This document shows, piece after piece, positions 1-9,779 of a stretch of DNA of 64,000 nucleotides. The stretch is taken from the NCBI GenBank assembly GCA_964057225.1, contig OZ059894.1, positions 22,102,476 to 22,166,475 on the forward strand, read 5' to 3'. Each line of letters starts with the position of its first letter. The stretch's first letter is position 1. This DNA is from Auanema rhodensis (taxonomy: Eukaryota > Nematoda > Chromadorea > Rhabditida > Rhabditidae). The notes beneath the pieces were generated by a model. It made no database searches. It saw only the letters and a program-made list of their open reading frames with translations, and was not told the DNA's origin. The translations under genes and the position numbers were made by a program.

Positions 1-56
1 GCTGAATTATTTTGAAATTTTTCGCAAAAATTTTTGTCAAAATGTTTTTGGAAGCA

Positions 57-84
57 ATGTTGAGTGTACATGGAAACTCAACAT
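57..84. repeat. Inverted repeat IR1 (9-bp arms, 10-nt loop), present in each monomer
   Basis: Arms ATGTTGAGT (57-65) and ACTCAACAT (76-84) are perfect reverse complements separated by a 10-nt loop that includes the end of the TGTACA site. The motif recurs every monomer. In the subfamily found only between about 1.4 and 16.1 kb, the last base of the right arm is C (ACTCAACAC), which removes the closing A-T pair and leaves an 8-bp stem. A hairpin or dimeric protein site is possible; no function is shown. Confidence 0.85.
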
Positions 85-167
85 ACACTAATGCATCATT
101 TTTCAAACGATCATAACTAATTTTTGTATCAAACGTTTCTTAATGTAGTATAGTGCATTCGATGCGG

Positions 168-218
168 ATTTTTAAGCTGCGTCGATCTGTGTTATCAGAT
201 TTGCGCTAGCTTAAAAAT
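168..218. repeat. Compound inverted repeat IR2 (51 bp), present in each monomer
   Basis: Outer arms ATTTTTAAGCT (168-178) and AGCTTAAAAAT (208-218) are perfectly complementary over 11 bp. Moving inward, GCG (179-181) pairs with CGC (204-206) past one bulged T (207). Then comes a 3-nt internal section with two wobble pairs and one mismatch (182-184 against 201-203), then ATCTG (185-189) with CAGAT (196-200) closing a 6-nt loop. This is the longest potential hairpin or cruciform in the monomer and includes the NheI palindrome. Known variants in the arms: T to C at 170 (first kilobases to 16 kb), A to G at 174 (M111, M123), C to T at 177 (M142, M152, M158), A to G at 213 (several). All but the first keep a G.T wobble on the plus strand. 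Confidence 0.8.
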
Positions 219-235
219 GCACCGAGATATCAACT

Positions 236-257
236 GATATAAGTTCACACTTATATC
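236..257. repeat. Inverted repeat IR3 (9-bp arms, 4-nt loop), present in each monomer
   Basis: GATATAAGT (236-244) and ACTTATATC (249-257) are perfect reverse complements around a 4-nt loop, TCAC. The loop is a recurrent variable site: TTAC in many copies (for example M4, M5, M10) and TGAC in M52 (near 18094). A stem variant, GATGTAAGT, occurs in M53, M55, M58 and M174 and keeps a G.T wobble. The recurrent 7-bp deletion of the 344-bp monomers lies immediately 3' of this hairpin. Confidence 0.85.
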
Positions 258-351
258 CTCGATTTTCACCCTGAAGAATTAATTTTTTCGTTGAATAACA
301 TTGTCCATCGTCTTTGCCTTAAAAAAAGGAATCTAAAAACATCTACTTTTT

Positions 352-1039
352 GCTAAATTATTTTGAAATTTTTCGAAAAAATTTTTGTCAAAATGTTTTT
401 GGAAGCAATGTTGAGTGTACATGGAAACTCAACATACACTAATGCATCATTTTTCAAACGATCATAACTAATTTTTGTATCAAACGTTTCTTAATGTAGT
501 ATAGTGCATTCGATGCGGATTTTTAAGCTGCGTCGATCTGTGTTATCAGATTTGCGCTAGCTTAAAAATGCACCGAGATATCAACTGATATAAGTTCACA
601 CTTATATCCTCACCCTGAAGAATTAATTTTTTCGTTGAATAACATTGTCCATCGTCTTTGCCTTAAAAAAAGGAATCTAAAAACATCTACTTTTTGCTAA
701 ATTATTTTGAAATTTTTCGAAAAAATTTTTGTCAAAATGTTTTTGGAAGCAATGTTGAGTGTACATGGAAACTCAACATACACTAATGCATCATTTTTCA
801 AACGATCATAACTAATTTTTGTATCAAACGTTTCTTGATGTAGTATAGTGCATTCGATGCGGATTTTTAAGCTGCGTCGATCTGTGTTATCAGATTTGCG
901 CTAGCTTAAAAATGCACCGAGATATCAACTGATATAAGTTCACACTTATATCCTCACCCTGAAGAATTAATTTTTTCGTTGAATAACATTGTCCATCGTC
1001 TTTGCCTTAAAAAAAGGAATCTAAAAACATCTACTTTTT
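352..1039. repeat. Two 344-bp deletion monomers (M2, M3)
   Basis: Each lacks 7 bp just downstream of IR3: the junction at 611/612 in M2 reads TATCCTCACCC where full copies have GATTTTC inserted between CTC and ACC. The deleted segment is flanked by TC on both sides in the full-length monomer, consistent with slippage or microhomology-mediated loss. The same junction is seen in the other 344-bp copies, so they most likely descend from one deletion. Confidence 0.95.
355..401. other. Phased A/T tracts with TTTTTCGAAAAA palindrome (shown in M2)
   Basis: The first 50 bp of most monomers hold successive A or T runs of 4-8 bp spaced at roughly 7-12 bp, the kind of pattern that produces intrinsic DNA curvature. 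Within it, TTTTTCGAAAAA (369-380) is a perfect 12-bp palindrome with a BstBI core. Copies with TTCGCAAAAA (M1, M7, M10, M17, M20, M24) lose the palindrome. In M6 and M16 a substitution extends it to 18 bp (1756-1773 and 5238-5255). Curvature is inferred from tract spacing, not measured. Confidence 0.6.
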
Positions 1040-2443
1040 GCTAAATTATTTTGAAATTTTTCGAAAAAATTTTTGTCAAAATGTTTTTGGAAGCAATGTT
1101 GAGTGTACATGGAAACTCAACATACACTAATGCATCATTTTTCAAACGATCATAACTAATTTTTGTATCAAACGTTTCTTAATGTAGTATAGTGCATTCG
1201 ATGCGGATTTTTAAGCTGCGTCGATCTGTGTTATCAGATTTGCGCTAGCTTAAAAATGCACCGAGATATCAACTGATATAAGTTTACACTTATATCCTCG
1301 ATTTTCACCCTGAAGAATTAATTTTTTCGTTGAATAACATTGTCCATCGTCTTTGCCTTGAAAAATGGAATCTAAAAACATCTACTTTTTGCTAAATTAT
1401 CTTGAAATTTTTTGAAAAAATGTTTGTCAAAATGTTTTTGGAAGCAATGTTGAGTGTACATGGAAACTCAACACACACTAATGCATCATTTTTCAAACGA
1501 TCATAACTAATTTGTGTATTAAGCGTTTCTCAATGTAGTATAGTGCATTCGATGCGGATTTTTAAGCTGCGTCGATCTGTGTTATCAGATTTGCGCTAGC
1601 TTAAAAATGCACCGAGATATCAACTGATATAAGTTTACACTTATATCCTCGATTTTCACCCTGAAGAATTAATTTTTTCGTTGAATAACATTGTCCATCG
1701 TCTTTGCCTTGAAAAATGGAATCTAAAAACATCTACTGTTTGCTAAATTATCTTGAAATTTTTCGAAAAATTTTTTGTCAAAATGTTTTTGGAAGCAATG
1801 TTGAGTGTACATGGAAACTCAACACACACTAATGCATCATTTTTCAAACGATCATAACTAATTTGTGTATTAAGCGTTTCTCAATGTAGTATAGTGCATT
1901 CGATGCGGATCTTTAAGCTGCGTCGATCTGTGTTATCAGATTTGCGCTAGCTTAAAAATGCACCGAGATATCAACTGATATAAGTTCACACTTATATCCT
2001 CGATTTTCACCCTGAAGAATTAATTTTTTCGTTGAATAACATTGTCCATCGTCTTTGCCTTAAAAAATGGAATCTAAAAACATCTACTTTTTGCTGAATT
2101 ATTTTGAAATTTTTCGCAAAAATTTTTGTCAAAATGTTTTTGGAAGCAATGTTGAGTGTACATGGAAACTCAACATACACTAATGCATCATTTTTCAAAC
2201 GATCATAACTAATTTTTGTATCAAACGTTTCTTAATGTAGTATAGTGCATTCGATGCGGATTTTTAAGCTGCGTCGATCTGTGTTATCAGATTTGCGCTA
2301 GCTTAAAAATGCACCGAGATATCAACTGATATAAGTTCACACTTATATCCTCGATTTTCACCCTGAAGAATTAATTTTTTCGTTGAATAACATTGTCCAT
2401 CGTCTTTGCCTTAAAAAAAGGAATCTAAAAACATCTACTTTTT

Positions 2444-2787
2444 GCTAAATTATTTTGAAATTTTTCGAAAAAATTTTTGTCAAAATGTTTTTGGAAGCAA
2501 TGTTGAGTGTACATGGAAACTCAACATACACTAATGCATCATTTTTCAAACGATCATAACTAATTTTTGTATCAAACGTTTCTTAATGTAGTATAGTGCA
2601 TTCGATGCGGATTTTTAAGCTGCGTCGATCTGTGTTATCAGATTTGCGCTAGCTTAAAAATGCACCGAGATATCAACTGATATAAGTTCACACTTATATC
2701 CTCACCCTGAAGAATTAATTTTTTCGTTGAATAACATTGTCCATCGTCTTTGCCTTAAAAAAAGGAATCTAAAAACATCTACTTTTT
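2444..2787. repeat. 344-bp deletion monomer (M8)
   Basis: Same 7-bp deletion next to IR3 as M2. Flanked by full-length M7 and M9; counterpart of M18 in the second HOR copy. Confidence 0.95.
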
Positions 2788-3489
2788 GCTAAATTATTTT
2801 GAAATTTTTCGAAAAAATTTTTGTCAAAATGTTTTTGGAAGCAATGTTGAGTGTACATGGAAACTCAACATACACTAATGCATCATTTTTCAAACGATCA
2901 TAACTAATTTTTGTATCAAACGTTTCTTAATGTAGTATAGTGCATTCGATGCGGATTTTTAAGCTGCGTCGATCTGTGTTATCAGATTTGCGCTAGCTTA
3001 AAAATGCACCGAGATATCAACTGATATAAGTTCACACTTATATCCTCGATTTTCACCCTGAAGAATTAATTTTTTCGTTGAATAACATTGTCCATCGTCT
3101 TTGCCTTGAAAAAAGGAATCTAAAAACATCTACTTTTTGCTGAATTATTTTGAAATTTTTCGCAAAAATTTTTGTCAAAATGTTTTTGGAAGCAATGTTG
3201 AGTGTACATGGAAACTCAACATACACTAATGCATCATTTTTCAAACGATCATAACTAATTTTTGTATTAAGCGTTTCTCAATGTAGTATAGTGCATTCGA
3301 TGCGGATTTTTAAGCTGCGTCGATCTGTGTTATCAGATTTGCGCTAGCTTAAAAATGCACCGAGATATCAACTGATATAAGTTTACACTTATATCCTCGA
3401 TTTTCACCCTGAAGAATTAATTTTTTCGTTGAATAACATTGTCCATCGTCTTTGCCTTGAAAAATGGAATCTAAAAACATCTACTTTTT

Positions 3490-4521
3490 GCTAAATTATC
3501 TTGAAATTTTTTGAAAAAATGTTTGTCAAAATGTTTTTGGAAGCAATGTTGAGTGTACATGGAAACTCAACACACACTAATGCATCATTTTTCAAACGAT
3601 CATAACTAATTTGTGTATTAAGCGTTTCTCAATGTAGTATAGTGCATTCGATGCGGATTTTTAAGCTGCGTCGATCTGTGTTATCAAATTTGCGCTAGCT
3701 TAAAAATGCACCGAGATATCAACTGATATAAGTTCACACTTATATCCTCACCCTGAAGAATTAATTTTTTCGTTGAATAACATTGTCCATCGTCTTTGCC
3801 TTAAAAAAAGGAATCTAAAAACATCTACTTTTTGCTAAATTATTTTGAAATTTTTCGAAAAAATTTTTGTCAAAATGTTTTTGGAAGCAATGTTGAGTGT
3901 ACATGGAAACTCAACATACACTAATGCATCATTTTTCAAACGATCATAACTAATTTTTGTATCAAACGTTTCTTAATGTAGTATAGTGCATTCGATGCGG
4001 ATTTTTAAGCTGCGTCGATCTGTGTTATCAGATTTGCGCTAGCTTAAAAATGCACCGAGATATCAACTGATATAAGTTCACACTTATATCCTCACCCTGA
4101 AGAATTAATTTTTTCGTTGAATAACATTGTCCATCGTCTTTGCCTTAAAAAAAGGAATCTAAAAACATCTACTTTTTGCTAAATTATTTTGAAATTTTTC
4201 GAAAAAATTTTTGTCAAAATGTTTTTGGAAGCAATGTTGAGTGTACATGGAAACTCAACATACACTAATGCATCATTTTTCAAACGATCATAACTAATTT
4301 TTGTATCAAACGTTTCTTAATGTAGTATAGTGCATTCGATGCGGATTTTTAAGCTGCGTCGATCTGTGTTATCAGATTTGCGCTAGCTTAAAAATGCACC
4401 GAGATATCAACTGATATAAGTTCACACTTATATCCTCACCCTGAAGAATTAATTTTTTCGTTGAATAACATTGTCCATCGTCTTTGCCTTAAAAAAAGGA
4501 ATCTAAAAACATCTACTTTTT
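3490..4521. repeat. Three consecutive 344-bp deletion monomers (M11-M13)
   Basis: M11, M12 and M13 all carry the 7-bp deletion. M12 and M13 correspond to M2 and M3. M11 joins an M5-type left part to a deletion-type right part. Confidence 0.94.
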
Positions 4522-7322
4522 GCTAAATTATTTTGAAATTTTTCGAAAAAATTTTTGTCAAAATGTTTTTGGAAGCAATGTTGAGTGTACATGGAAACTC
4601 AACATACACTAATGCATCATTTTTCAAACGATCATAACTAATTTTTGTATCAAACGTTTCTTAATGTAGTATAGTGCATTCGATGCGGATTTTTAAGCTG
4701 CGTCGATCTGTGTTATCAGATTTGCGCTAGCTTAAAAATGCACCGAGATATCAACTGATATAAGTTTACACTTATATCCTCGATTTTCACCCTGAAGAAT
4801 TAATTTTTTCGTTGAATAACATTGTCCATCGTCTTTGCCTTGAAAAATGGAATCTAAAAACATCTACTTTTTGCTAAATTATCTTGAAATTTTTTGAAAA
4901 AATGTTTGTCAAAATGTTTTTGGAAGCAATGTTGAGTGTACATGGAAACTCAACACACACTAATGCATCATTTTTCAAACGATCATAACTAATTTGTGTA
5001 TTAAGCGTTTCTCAATGTAGTATAGTGCATTCGATGCGGATTTTTAAGCTGCGTCGATCTGTGTTATCAGATTTGCGCTAGCTTAAAAATGCACCGAGAT
5101 ATCAACTGATATAAGTTTACACTTATATCCTCGATTTTCACCCTGAAGAATTAATTTTTTCGTTGAATAACATTGTCCATCGTCTTTGCCTTGAAAAATG
5201 GAATCTAAAAACATCTACTGTTTGCTAAATTATTTTGAAATTTTTCGAAAAATTTTTTGTCAAAATGTTTTTGGAAGCAATGTTGAGTGTACATGGAAAC
5301 TCAACACACACTAATGCATCATTTTTCAAACGATCATAACTAATTTGTGTATTAAGCGTTTCTCAATGTAGTATAGTGCATTCGATGCGGATCTTTAAGC
5401 TGCGTCGATCTGTGTTATCAGATTTGCGCTAGCTTAAAAATGCACCGAGATATCAACTGATATAAGTTCACACTTATATCCTCGATTTTCACCCTGAAGA
5501 ATTAATTTTTTCGTTGAATAACATTGTCCATCGTCTTTGCCTTAAAAAATGGAATCTAAAAACATCTACTTTTTGCTGAATTATTTTGAAATTTTTCGCA
5601 AAAATTTTTGTCAAAATGTTTTTGGAAGCAATGTTGAGTGTACATGGAAACTCAACATACACTAATGCATCATTTTTCAAACGATCATAACTAATTTTTG
5701 TATCAAACGTTTCTTAATGTAGTATAGTGCATTCGATGCGGATTTTTAAGCTGCGTCGATCTGTGTTATCAGATTTGCGCTAGCTTAAAAATGCACCGAG
5801 ATATCAACTGATATAAGTTCACACTTATATCCTCGATTTTCACCCTGAAGAATTAATTTTTTCGTTGAATAACATTGTCCATCGTCTTTGCCTTAAAAAA
5901 AGGAATCTAAAAACATCTACTTTTTGCTAAATTATTTTGAAATTTTTCGAAAAAATTTTTGTCAAAATGTTTTTGGAAGCAATGTTGAGTGTACATGGAA
6001 ACTCAACATACACTAATGCATCATTTTTCAAACGATCATAACTAATTTTTGTATCAAACGTTTCTTAATGTAGTATAGTGCATTCGATGCGGATTTTTAA
6101 GCTGCGTCGATCTGTGTTATCAGATTTGCGCTAGCTTAAAAATGCACCGAGATATCAACTGATATAAGTTCACACTTATATCCTCACCCTGAAGAATTAA
6201 TTTTTTCGTTGAATAACATTGTCCATCGTCTTTGCCTTAAAAAAAGGAATCTAAAAACATCTACTTTTTGCTAAATTATTTTGAAATTTTTCGAAAAAAT
6301 TTTTGTCAAAATGTTTTTGGAAGCAATGTTGAGTGTACATGGAAACTCAACATACACTAATGCATCATTTTTCAAACGATCATAACTAATTTTTGTATCA
6401 AACGTTTCTTAATGTAGTATAGTGCATTCGATGCGGATTTTTAAGCTGCGTCGATCTGTGTTATCAGATTTGCGCTAGCTTAAAAATGCACCGAGATATC
6501 AACTGATATAAGTTCACACTTATATCCTCGATTTTCACCCTGAAGAATTAATTTTTTCGTTGAATAACATTGTCCATCGTCTTTGCCTTGAAAAAAGGAA
6601 TCTAAAAACATCTACTTTTTGCTGAATTATTTTGAAATTTTTCGCAAAAATTTTTGTCAAAATGTTTTTGGAAGCAATGTTGAGTGTACATGGAAACTCA
6701 ACATACACTAATGCATCATTTTTCAAACGATCATAACTAATTTTTGTATTAAGCGTTTCTCAATGTAGTATAGTGCATTCGATGCGGATTTTTAAGCTGC
6801 GTCGATCTGTGTTATCAGATTTGCGCTAGCTTAAAAATGCACCGAGATATCAACTGATATAAGTTTACACTTATATCCTCGATTTTCACCCTGAAGAATT
6901 AATTTTTTCGTTGAATAACATTGTCCATCGTCTTTGCCTTGAAAAATGGAATCTAAAAACATCTACTTTTTGCTAAATTATCTTGAAATTTTTTGAAAAA
7001 ATGTTTGTCAAAATGTTTTTGGAAGCAATGTTGAGTGTACATGGAAACTCAACACACACTAATGCATCATTTTTCAAACGATCATAACTAATTTGTGTAT
7101 TAAGCGTTTCTCAATGTAGTATAGTGCATTCGATGCGGATTTTTAAGCTGCGTCGATCTGTGTTATCAGATTTGCGCTAGCTTAAAAATGCACCGAGATA
7201 TCAACTGATATAAGTTTACACTTATATCCTCGATTTTCACCCTGAAGAATTAATTTTTTCGTTGAATAACATTGTCCATCGTCTTTGCCTTGAAAAATGG
7301 AATCTAAAAACATCTACTGTTT
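3834..7322. repeat. 10-monomer HOR, copy B (M12-M21)
   Basis: M12-M20 (3834-6971) repeat M2-M10 at an offset of 3482 bp. Three monomers are 344 bp (3834, 4178, 5926). M21 (6972) is the full-length M5 type where copy A has the hybrid, 344-bp M11, so this copy is 7 bp longer. To the right of this block no 344-bp monomer occurs again in the window. Confidence 0.86.
5926..6269. repeat. 344-bp deletion monomer (M18), last in window
   Basis: Same deletion junction as the others. From 6270 to the end of the window every complete monomer is 351 bp. Confidence 0.95.
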
Positions 7323-9779
7323 GCTAAATTATTTTGAAATTTTTCGAAAAAATTTTTGTCAAAATGTTTTTGGAAGCAATGTTGAGTGTACATGGAAACT
7401 CAACACACACTAATGCATCATTTTTCAAACGATCATAACTAATTTGTGTATTAAGCGTTTCTCAATGTAGTATAGTGCATTCGATGCGGATCTTTAAGCT
7501 GCGTCGATCTGTGTTATCAGATTTGCGCTAGCTTAAAAATGCACCGAGATATCAACTGATATAAGTTCACACTTATATCCTCGATTTTCACCCTGAAGAA
7601 TTAATTTTTTCGTTGAATAACATTGTCCATCGTCTTTGCCTTAAAAAATGGAATCTAAAAACATCTACTTTTTGCTAAATTATTTTGAAATTTTTCGAAA
7701 AAATTTTTGTCAAAATGTTTTTGGAAGCAATGTTGAGTGTACATGGAAACTCAACACACACTAATGCATCATTTTTCAAACGATCATAACTAATTTGTGT
7801 ATTAAGCGTTTCTTAATGTAGTATAGTGCATTCGATGCGGATTTTTAAGCTGCGTCGATCTGTGTTATCAGATTTGCGCTAGCTTAAAAATGCACCGAGA
7901 TATCAACTGATATAAGTTCACACTTATATCCTCGATTTTCACCCTGAAGAATTAATTTTTTCGTTGAATAACATTGTCCATCGTCTTTGCCTTGAAAAAA
8001 GGAATCTAAAAACATCTACTTTTTGCTGAATTATTTTGAAATTTTTCGCAAAAATTTTTGTCAAAATGTTTTTGGAAGCAATGTTGAGTGTACATGGAAA
8101 CTCAACATACACTAATGCATCATTTTTCAAACGATCATAACTAATTTTTGTATTAAGCGTTTCTCAATGTAGTATAGTGCATTCGATGCGGATTTTTAAG
8201 CTGCGTCGATCTGTGTTATCAGATTTGCGCTAGCTTAAAAATGCACCGAGATATCAACTGATATAAGTTTACACTTATATCCTCGATTTTCACCCTGAAG
8301 AATTAATTTTTTCGTTGAATAACATTGTCCATCGTCTTTGCCTTGAAAAATGGAATCTAAAAACATCTACTTTTTGCTAAATTATTTTGAAATTTTTTGA
8401 AAAAATGTTTGTCAAAATGTTTTTGGAAGCAATGTTGAGTGTACATGGAAACTCAACACACACTAATGCATCATTTTTCAAACGATCATAACTAATTTGT
8501 GTATTAAGCGTTTCTCAATGTAGTATAGTGCATTCGATGCGGATTTTTAAGCTGCGTCGATCTGTGTTATCAGATTTGCGCTAGCTTAAAAATGCACCGA
8601 GATATCAACTGATATAAGTTTACACTTATATCCTCGATTTTCACCCTGAAGAATTAATTTTTTCGTTGAATAACATTGTCCATCGTCTTTGCCTTGAAAA
8701 ATGGAATCTAAAAACATCTACTGTTTGCTAAATTATTTTGAAATTTTTCGAAAAAATTTTTGTCAAAATGTTTTTGGAAGCAATGTTGAGTGTACATGGA
8801 AACTCAACACACACTAATGCATCATTTTTCAAACGATCATAACTAATTTGTGTATTAAGCGTTTCTCAATGTAGTATAGTGCATTCGATGCGGATCTTTA
8901 AGCTGCGTCGATCTGTGTTATCAGATTTGCGCTAGCTTAAAAATGCACCGAGATATCAACTGATATAAGTTCACACTTATATCCTCGATTTTCACCCTGA
9001 AGAATTAATTTTTTCGTTGAATAACATTGTCCATCGTCTTTGCCTTAAAAAATGGAATCTAAAAACATCTACTTTTTGCTAAATTATTTTGAAATTTTTC
9101 GAAAAAATTTTTGTCAAAATGTTTTTGGAAGCAATGTTGAGTGTACATGGAAACTCAACACACACTAATGCATCATTTTTCAAACGATCATAACTAATTT
9201 GTGTATTAAGCGTTTCTCAATGTAGTATAGTGCATTCGATGCGGATCTTTAAGCTGCGTCGATCTGTGTTATCAGATTTGCGCTAGCTTAAAAATGCACC
9301 GAGATATCAACTGATATAAGTTCACACTTATATCCTCGATTTTCACCCTGAAGAATTAATTTTTTCGTTGAATAACATTGTCCATCGTCTTTGCCTTAAA
9401 AAATGGAATCTAAAAACATCTACTTTTTGCTAAATTATTTTGAAATTTTTCGAAAAAATTTTTGTCAAAATGTTTTTGGAAGCAATGTTGAGTGTACATG
9501 GAAACTCAACACACACTAATGCATCATTTTTCAAACGATCATAACTAATTTGTGTATTAAGCGTTTCTCAATGTAGTATAGTGCATTCGATGCGGATTTT
9601 TAAGCTGCGTCGATCTGTGTTATCAGATTTGCGCTAGCTTAAAAATGCACCGAGATATCAACTGATATAAGTTCACACTTATATCCTCGATTTTCACCCT
9701 GAAGAATTAATTTTTTCGTTGAATAACATTGTCCATCGTCTTTGCCTTGAAAAAAGAAATCTAAAAACATCTACTTTTT
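7323..9779. repeat. Transitional monomers M22-M28
   Basis: Seven 351-bp monomers. M22-M23 and M25-M28 carry the ACTCAACAC variant; M24 is the GCTG/TTCGCAAAAA type with ACTCAACAT. M22, M26 and M27 have GATCTTT. M24-M26 (8025-9077) repeat the order M20-M22 (6621-7673), so a 4-monomer offset (1404 bp) is visible. M28 (9429) has the GAAAAAAGAAATC tail that marks the end of the 5-mer unit to the right. Confidence 0.8.

Larger units (their letters stand above)
1..351. repeat. Reference satellite monomer M1 (351 bp)
   Basis: Used here as the monomer register. In order it holds an A/T-tract region (about 4-50), an inverted repeat (57-84), a variable belt at about 119-160 where most subfamily-defining substitutions fall, a 51-bp compound inverted repeat (168-218), an EcoRV palindrome (226-231), a tight hairpin (236-257), the site of the recurrent 7-bp deletion (about 259-267), and a C/T-rich to A-rich tail (about 300-345). 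Composition by hand count: 52 G, 58 C, 12 CpG. M1 carries GCTG at its start and TTCGCAAAAA near position 21, as do M7 (2093), M10 (3139), M17 (5575), M20 (6621) and M24 (8025); most other copies have GCTA and TTCGAAAAAA. Confidence 0.95.
352..3833. repeat. 10-monomer HOR, copy A (M2-M11, 3482 bp)
   Basis: Ten monomers, four of them the 344-bp type (352, 696, 2444, 3490), giving 3482 bp. M2-M10 match M12-M20 of the next block in order, including the GCTG/TTCGCAAAAA monomers (2093, 3139), the ATTATCTTG monomer M5 (1391) and the GATCTTT monomer M6 (1742). Differences noticed: M3 has TTCTTGATG where M13 has TTCTTAATG, and M6 has ATTATCTTG where M16 has ATTATTTTG. The last monomer, M11, is a hybrid described separately. 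Confidence 0.88.

Noticed and set aside
155-175. CENP-B box
   Set aside because: ATTCGATGCGGATT and TTCGTTGAATAA contain the TTCG start but not the required A..CGGG pattern in the right positions.
168-218. tRNA-derived or SINE-like origin of the monomer
   Set aside because: No A-box or B-box pol III promoter motif and no cloverleaf; the fold is a single hairpin.
232-245. TATA-box promoter at GATATAAG or at the GTATAAGG variant
   Set aside because: Short AT-rich matches are expected in a 69% AT monomer, GATATAAG is half of IR3, and no initiator, transcript start or coding sequence accompanies it.
1-351. Monomer composed of two diverged half-repeats
   Set aside because: Only a short T-rich match (AATTTTTCG near 14 and AATTTTTTCG near 280) is visible, at an offset that is not half the monomer; no convincing internal duplication.
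2007-2198. 63-codon minus-strand open frame, repeated in GCTG monomers (2007, 3053, 5489, 6535, 7939, 39529, 43741 and others to 59185)
   Set aside because: It exists only where GCTA is GCTG, which removes a TAG; it begins with TTG, not ATG, crosses hairpin IR1 and follows the satellite period. No domain, no codon structure, no promoter context. A by-product of one substitution.
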